Assembly (NCBI GenBank): GCA_027080545.1
Contig: JALWRV010000440.1
Coordinates: 1 to 10,314, forward strand
Origin: Parvularculaceae bacterium
Lineage (GTDB): Bacteria > Pseudomonadota > Alphaproteobacteria > Caulobacterales > Parvularculaceae
DNA length: 10,314 nt
Direction: 5' to 3'
Position numbers and translations under genes: made by a program. The notes beneath the pieces are model-generated. The model was not told where the DNA came from, made no database searches, and was given only the letters and a program-made list of their open reading frames with translations. Of this stretch, positions 6,938-10,314 are shown piece after piece (positions within the stretch are counted from its first letter, which is position 1; each line of letters opens with the position of its first letter).

Positions 6938-7792
6938 TTAGCGATGGGCTTCGATAAAAGCACTGATCTCTTCGAGGATGGGTGCTTTTTTCTTGAACGG
7001 GCGGCCCATGGCCATCAACGTGTCTGCATGGTTGAGGCCGGGATAGTGTATTTCTTTGACCGAGACGCCCGCTTCGCGAGCCAGCTTGGCAAGGGCGATC
7101 GTGTTGCGTGGATAGACCGTGGTATCCGCATCGCCGGTAATGAGCAACAGAGCCGGATCTCCCCCATTGATATGGTTGATCGGCTGGGTGGCTGGCTTGT
7201 CGTCGGCCTGTCCGAAGGTTTGGTGGGCAACCTCGAAATCGAAGGGATAAAAATCATAAGGACCGGATAGGCCGATCACGCCTTTAATGGCTGAAACATC
7301 GGCTCCGGCTTGTTCTGCATAGGTTGGATTAAGGCTTACCATCATCACATTATAAGCCCCGGCGGAATGACCGGCGGTAAAGATCATATTGGGGTCCCCG
7401 CCATAATTGGCAATATTGTCTTGTGTCCATTTCAAAGCCCCGGCGACATCAAACAAAAAGTCAGGGTAAAGAACATCTGGTACCAATCGATAGTCCGGCA
7501 ACACCGCCACATAACCCATGGCGGCAAGATTATTGCCCACAAAGGAATAGTTATTTTTATTACCCGAATTCCACGAGCCCCCATAGACGAACAAAACAAC
7601 GGGGGCATTTTCTGCCCCGTCTTTGGGCACATAGACATCAAGCTTTTGTCTGTTCTCGTCACCATAATTTATATTGTGTGCGGCCCGTTTGGCGCCGGGA
7701 TCATCGCGGACAATCAGGTTTAAGGTTGCAACAGAAGCGCAGGCGCTAAGGCTGAACAGGGCAACAAAAAGGGCAGTGATAAAACGGATCAT
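6938..7792 (-). CDS. Lipoprotein alpha/beta hydrolase, BD-FAE-like carboxylesterase
   Basis: A 284-residue esterase of the alpha/beta-hydrolase-3 / BD-FAE (feruloyl-esterase-like) type, acting on small ester substrates. A lipoprotein signal (MIRFITALFVALFSLSAC, Cys18 followed by Ala) predicts export and lipid anchoring. The nucleophile elbow is GHSAG with Ser143, the acid is Asp223 in GDADTTVYP and the base is His255 in LNHAD. The oxyanion motif reads YGGSW (70-74), where most relatives have HGGxW, so the first histidine is replaced by tyrosine. PDYRLVP (99-105) and LKWTQDNIANYGGDP (120-134) are typical of the family. The last base of its stop lies within a short hairpin (TCGCT/AGCGA, 6930-6944) shared with eipA. 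Upstream is a 295-base region rich in repeats. The ribosome binding site is only a weak GAGAGAAG. Confidence 0.9.
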   Translation of the reverse strand: MIRFITALFVALFSLSACASVATLNLIVRDDPGAKRAAHNINYGDENRQKLDVYVPKDGAENAPVVLFVYGGSWNSGNKNNYSFVGNNLAAMGYVAVLPDYRLVPDVLYPDFLFDVAGALKWTQDNIANYGGDPNMIFTAGHSAGAYNVMMVSLNPTYAEQAGADVSAIKGVIGLSGPYDFYPFDFEVAHQTFGQADDKPATQPINHINGGDPALLLITGDADTTVYPRNTIALAKLAREAGVSVKEIHYPGLNHADTLMAMGRPFKKKAPILEEISAFIEAHR

Positions 7793-7902
7793 GGTTTTCT
7801 TCTCTCTCTATTCGGGCGGCAGGGGTGTACGCGAAAAAAACAAGACCCAGCCATTTGTTGCAAACGCATATTCTACCGGGCGCGATGCGGCCCTACTTTT
7901 GA

Positions 7903-7944
7903 AGGGCGTGACGCGCCTTTTTGTAGAGGGCGTGTTATGCCTTT
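7903..7944 (+). repeat. Direct repeat AGGGCGTG-N5-CCTTT, two copies, 24-base period
   Basis: The two copies are 7903-7920 and 7927-7944: the outer eight and five bases are identical and the five central bases differ (ACGCG and TTATG). The first copy also forms the core of the hairpin at 7893-7926. The layout, conserved ends with a variable centre, is seen in dimer-binding operators but also arises by chance duplication. Confidence 0.5.
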
Positions 7945-8025
7945 GGCAAGCTATACGCACATAAGCGCGTTCTGGTTCACGAAAACCCCGGAAGATTTGC
8001 TTATATTTTGAAGAAAAGCCACGCT

Positions 8026-8064
8026 CTCTAGAAAGCACGCCCCCTAGAAAACACCCTCTAGAAA
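8026..8064. repeat. Three imperfect CTAGAAA direct repeats, 14-16 base spacing
   Basis: CTCTAGAAA (8026-8034), CCCTAGAAA (8042-8050) and CTCTAGAAA (8056-8064) are separated by C-rich spacers (GCACGCC, ACACC). CTAG is usually a rare tetranucleotide in bacterial genomes, so three in 36 bases is notable. They sit just upstream, on the minus strand, of the -10-like TATAAG at 8000-8005 that points to the esterase gene. Confidence 0.65.
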
Positions 8065-8087
8065 GGAAGAGATGTTAGCATGGGGGA

Positions 8088-8360
8088 TTATGACGAATGC
8101 TGGCTATCGGGGGTGGTTTTATCGATGGTTTTTTGAATAACCGGCGGGGCGCGATGGCGCCATTTTACCATTTGTGCATCCAGCGGTTTGGAGCGGCGAC
8201 GCAGATAGCGCACCAAAGCCCGTACGGGCGCCAGATAGGGGGCCAGCAGCGCTAATCCAATGGTGACCATTGGTAATCCGAATGGGATGGGCATGGGTAA
8301 AACGACCAAACCGGCCAATACCAAGGTTCCACCCATGACCTGATGCAAGATCGGCAACAT
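8088..8360 (-). CDS. Small two-helix inner-membrane protein (PGPGW-like)
   Basis: A 90-residue protein with two hydrophobic segments (about 9-22 and 29-45) joined by a proline/glycine turn PMPIPFGLP (22-30), then a strongly basic stretch (RYLRRRSKP, 51-59) and a polar tail. This layout, helix / PxPxGxP turn / helix / arginine cluster, resembles the putative PGPGW transmembrane protein family, whose function is unknown. The arginine cluster suggests that the C-terminal tail is cytoplasmic. A plausible promoter lies at 8404-8433. The ATG at 8360 has no strong ribosome binding site; the ATG at 8336 is an alternative that would still keep the first helix. Family assignment is tentative. Confidence 0.7.
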   Translation of the reverse strand: MLPILHQVMGGTLVLAGLVVLPMPIPFGLPMVTIGLALLAPYLAPVRALVRYLRRRSKPLDAQMVKWRHRAPPVIQKTIDKTTPDSQHSS

Positions 8361-8403
8361 GCGGTCTTCGCCTTTATCAAATCTTCGCGTAAAAGAATGT
8401 TAT

Positions 8404-8433
8404 AATATACTTAACATAACGAAGATGGTTCAA
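8404..8433 (-). promoter_or_regulatory. Sigma-70-type promoter for the small membrane-protein gene
   Basis: Reading the minus strand, TTGAAC (8428-8433) and TATATT (8404-8409) are separated by 18 bases. Each matches the consensus hexamer closely, and the predicted start near 8397 leaves a leader of about 37 bases to the ATG at 8360. The surrounding DNA is AT-rich compared with the coding sequence. The opposite strand also reads TATAAT at 8401-8406 but lacks a -35. Confidence 0.6.
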
Positions 8434-8497
8434 ATAGCAATCTATAGGAAGGTCACAAATAGAATGTTAATTGGCTTTTTTTGTGATTGATTGATGA

Positions 8498-8515
8498 CAA
8501 AAGGGTGAAACCCCT
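8498..8515 (-). terminator. Possible weak terminator downstream of the large hydrolase gene
   Basis: On the minus strand a short GGGT-TTC-ACCC stem (8503-8513) is followed by TTTTG. It lies about 100 bases past the stop at 8610. A longer GC-rich stem, GGGCCG (8584-8589) with CGGCCC (8603-8608), touches the stop codon but has no T run. Between them the DNA is G-rich on the plus strand (runs of seven and six G at 8531-8556) and shows no gene. Confidence 0.3.
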
Positions 8516-8609
8516 GAAATAGCGGCCAAAGGGGGGGCAAGGAGGCCGTGCGGGGGGATTTTTCCTCGAAATTATCGGGCCTTGGGCCGGATTTTTCTCC
8601 TTCGGCCCT

Positions 8610-10268
8610 TTAGGGCGAATCACTGGACTTATTGCAATGGGCGGCGGGATTGGTGGTGAGAGTGTCGAGAAATTCGCGGGCCATGGCCTCCACACAGGCC
8701 GCTTCTGTCCAGAACAAAATACCATGGCCTTCGGCCGGTTGCTGCCACCAGAGGCTATTAGAATCTTCTGCCAATTGACGGCCATATTCTGGCGGGGTGA
8801 TCGGGTCGCGTTCACCGGAAAGGGTCAGGATTGGCATGCCCGTAAAGGGGGTCGCCTGAAGGTTTCGGCCATTATAGTTTAGCCCCATTTTGGCACAGAT
8901 GCGCCGATAGGATTCTATTTCATCTTTTGTGTAGACGATCGGATGATTGGCCTGATCGGGTCCGTAATCCATCTCCACGCAGGCGGTTGCATCATGCACC
9001 ACCCATGAATAGAGCCGATCACCATAATTGACCGCCAGAGCGTCATGCCAATAGGCGGCATTATGGGAAAAGCCCTGCCAGAAGCCGGGTTTGGTCTGAT
9101 ATAGATCCAGCAAATCCCACAGGAAACTTTCAAAACCATCATTGCCATAGAGCAGCCCGTGTAACAGGCTTACCGCTTGACGATCATCGAGATAGAGGGG
9201 GGGATCCCATAGGGGGCGCCGGAGAATGAGGGGGTGGTCGGCGCGCACGGCCAGCATGTCGTCAAGTCGTGCGGAAACGGTTTGCGCTTGGGGGCCGTGG
9301 GGGCAATAGGAGTCTTCATCATCCACACGCGCAGCACAATAATCATCAAGCAAGGTGAGAACCCGCGCGAAGGCCTGCTCATCATCCACCCATGGGGTTA
9401 CGGAAGCATAGGCGGGACTATCGAAAATGGCCGAGCGTATGGCCGCGCGATCATTTTCCATCAAGTGCAGGGCGGTTTGTGCGCCATAGGAAATGCCGTA
9501 AATATTCCACTGCTCTATGCCGAGCTGTGTGCGCAAAAGGGTCAAATCCTGCGCCACCAAACGGCTATTGTAGAAATTGAAATCAACGCCCTTTGCTTGC
9601 ATCGCTTCGAGACATTGATCTTCGGCTTTTTCAATGCGTGCCTGATTTCTTTTTTCTGGTGGTTTGGAGAAGGATCGCCATGATATTTTGTCGGCCCGTG
9701 GACATGAAAGTGCTGGTTGTGCAAAGCCAAGCCCGCGACTGTCAAATAAGATTAGGCTGCGACCGCTTTCCAATATGGGGGCATAGGTGGCACGCACCCA
9801 GCCCTCTTCGCCAAAATCGCCCGGGTCTGCATAGATGGCCGCTTGGCCCGGACCGCCTTCGAGATAGACAAAGGGGTCCGCCAGTTTCGCGCCGCCCCAA
9901 GGTTCTATCACCACCGCAAGACTGGAGATGACGGGGCCTGTCGCGGCTTCGGGGTTTTGCCAATTATATAGGCGATAGCAGCGCGTCCATTCATCGCCTT
10001 CCAGCGCAAACGGGCAGTCTAGCTGTTGGATGGTGCCGGGCTTGCCTTTGGCGAAGTCGACGCCTTGGAGAATGGGGGGTGGAACGAGCTCTTTGGAGGC
10101 CCAGGAAATGAACACCGATAGGCTTAGGCCCAAAAGCAAGAGTTGAAAGCGCCAGCGCTTGGCGTTTTTACGCGCCTGTTGGAGCCGGTCATTATTGATA
10201 AAATTCTTATCCGATGTCATTTCTGCCCCCGACGTTTTGCGCCCCCAATGCTTTCCGGTCACGCCCAT
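8610..10268 (-). CDS. Membrane-anchored alpha/beta hydrolase, tripeptidyl/prolyl aminopeptidase-like
   Basis: A 552-residue serine hydrolase of the type with a C-terminal TAP-like domain (relatives of Streptomyces tripeptidyl aminopeptidase and prolyl iminopeptidase), expected to release N-terminal residues or short peptides. A basic N-terminal tail is followed by one membrane helix (about 41-57, LLLLGLSLSVFIS), so the catalytic part should face the periplasm. Motifs are GGPGQ (138-142, oxyanion), FDSRGLG (175-181), nucleophile elbow GISYG with Ser260, Asp488 in SGERDPITPP and His515 in EGHG. Several cysteines (85, 97, 189, 219, 311, 322, 430, 458, 525, 545) suit an exported, disulfide-bonded protein. 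The start is uncertain: the ATG at 10268 has GGGAAG upstream, the ATG at 10220 would remove 16 residues. A TTGACA at 10297-10302, if a -35, would start transcription close to 10268 and favour 10220. The substrate is not readable from sequence. Confidence 0.9.
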   Translation of the reverse strand: MGVTGKHWGRKTSGAEMTSDKNFINNDRLQQARKNAKRWRFQLLLLGLSLSVFISWASKELVPPPILQGVDFAKGKPGTIQQLDCPFALEGDEWTRCYRLYNWQNPEAATGPVISSLAVVIEPWGGAKLADPFVYLEGGPGQAAIYADPGDFGEEGWVRATYAPILESGRSLILFDSRGLGFAQPALSCPRADKISWRSFSKPPEKRNQARIEKAEDQCLEAMQAKGVDFNFYNSRLVAQDLTLLRTQLGIEQWNIYGISYGAQTALHLMENDRAAIRSAIFDSPAYASVTPWVDDEQAFARVLTLLDDYCAARVDDEDSYCPHGPQAQTVSARLDDMLAVRADHPLILRRPLWDPPLYLDDRQAVSLLHGLLYGNDGFESFLWDLLDLYQTKPGFWQGFSHNAAYWHDALAVNYGDRLYSWVVHDATACVEMDYGPDQANHPIVYTKDEIESYRRICAKMGLNYNGRNLQATPFTGMPILTLSGERDPITPPEYGRQLAEDSNSLWWQQPAEGHGILFWTEAACVEAMAREFLDTLTTNPAAHCNKSSDSP

Positions 10269-10314
10269 GATTAAACTTCCCGCCTGCTGCGGCTTGTGTC
10301 AACCATCACCAAGA

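Larger units (their letters stand above)
7793..8087. other. 295-base region with short repeats and hairpins, no confident gene
   Basis: This gap lies upstream of the esterase and downstream of the small membrane-protein gene, both on the minus strand. It holds an imperfect hairpin at 7893-7926 (CTAC/GTAG, AAGG/CCTT, GCG/CGC with TGA loop), a spaced direct repeat at 7903-7944, a -10-like TATAAG on the minus strand (8000-8005) and three CTAGAAA copies at 8026-8064. If TATAAG is the esterase -10, the mRNA would have a leader of about 200 bases. A 57-codon plus-strand frame (7791-7964) is possible but unsupported. Confidence 0.5.

Noticed and set aside
7808..8038. A 76-codon minus-strand frame in the 7793-8087 gap
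   Set aside because: The translation is Arg/Ser-rich with no recognisable motif and it covers the repeats; no ribosome binding site supports its start.
8531..8556. G runs on the plus strand as a possible G-quadruplex
   Set aside because: Only two long G runs (seven and six) are present, so four tracts need splitting both runs and a loop of about 18 bases; weak and without a clear role.

Overview
The window looks like a stretch of alphaproteobacterial chromosome. The best pointers are a DUF1134/EipA-type envelope protein (a family found mainly in Alphaproteobacteria), an XRE regulator of the PraR-like layout common in that class, moderately GC-rich coding sequence, and TypA/BipA with standard motifs. 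I cannot place it below class level. No tRNA, rRNA, CRISPR array, insertion sequence or phage gene is visible, and every gene reads as intact apart from the one cut by the left edge.

Layout, left to right. (1) Positions 1-1119, plus strand: the tail of an unrecognised gene, then a monoacylglycerol-lipase/lysophospholipase-like alpha/beta hydrolase 9 bases later, ended by a strong hairpin terminator at 1146-1184. (2) Positions 1288-3670, minus strand: bipA, with a small XRE regulator downstream of it. (3) Positions 3820-7792: four consecutive genes, alternating in strand, that all encode predicted lipoproteins. They are a YtcJ-like amidohydrolase (+), a helical protein of unknown function (-), an EipA/DUF1134 protein (+) and a BD-FAE-like carboxylesterase (-). 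They form two tail-to-tail pairs, each with only about 12 bases between stop codons. (4) Positions 7793-8087: no confident gene, but several short repeats and hairpins. (5) Positions 8088-10268, minus strand: a small two-helix membrane protein and a large membrane-anchored alpha/beta hydrolase of the tripeptidyl-aminopeptidase type.

The common theme is the cell envelope and scavenging hydrolysis. Three unrelated serine hydrolases and one metal-dependent amidohydrolase are present, and three of these four carry an export or anchor signal. The genes do not form one operon and I see no evidence for a new multi-gene system. The most distinctive non-coding signals are a perfect 14-base tandem repeat upstream of eipA (6232-6259), a triple CTAGAAA repeat (8026-8064), a spaced AGGGCGTG-N5-CCTTT repeat (7903-7944) and a pair of dyads in front of the unknown lipoprotein (5983-6048).
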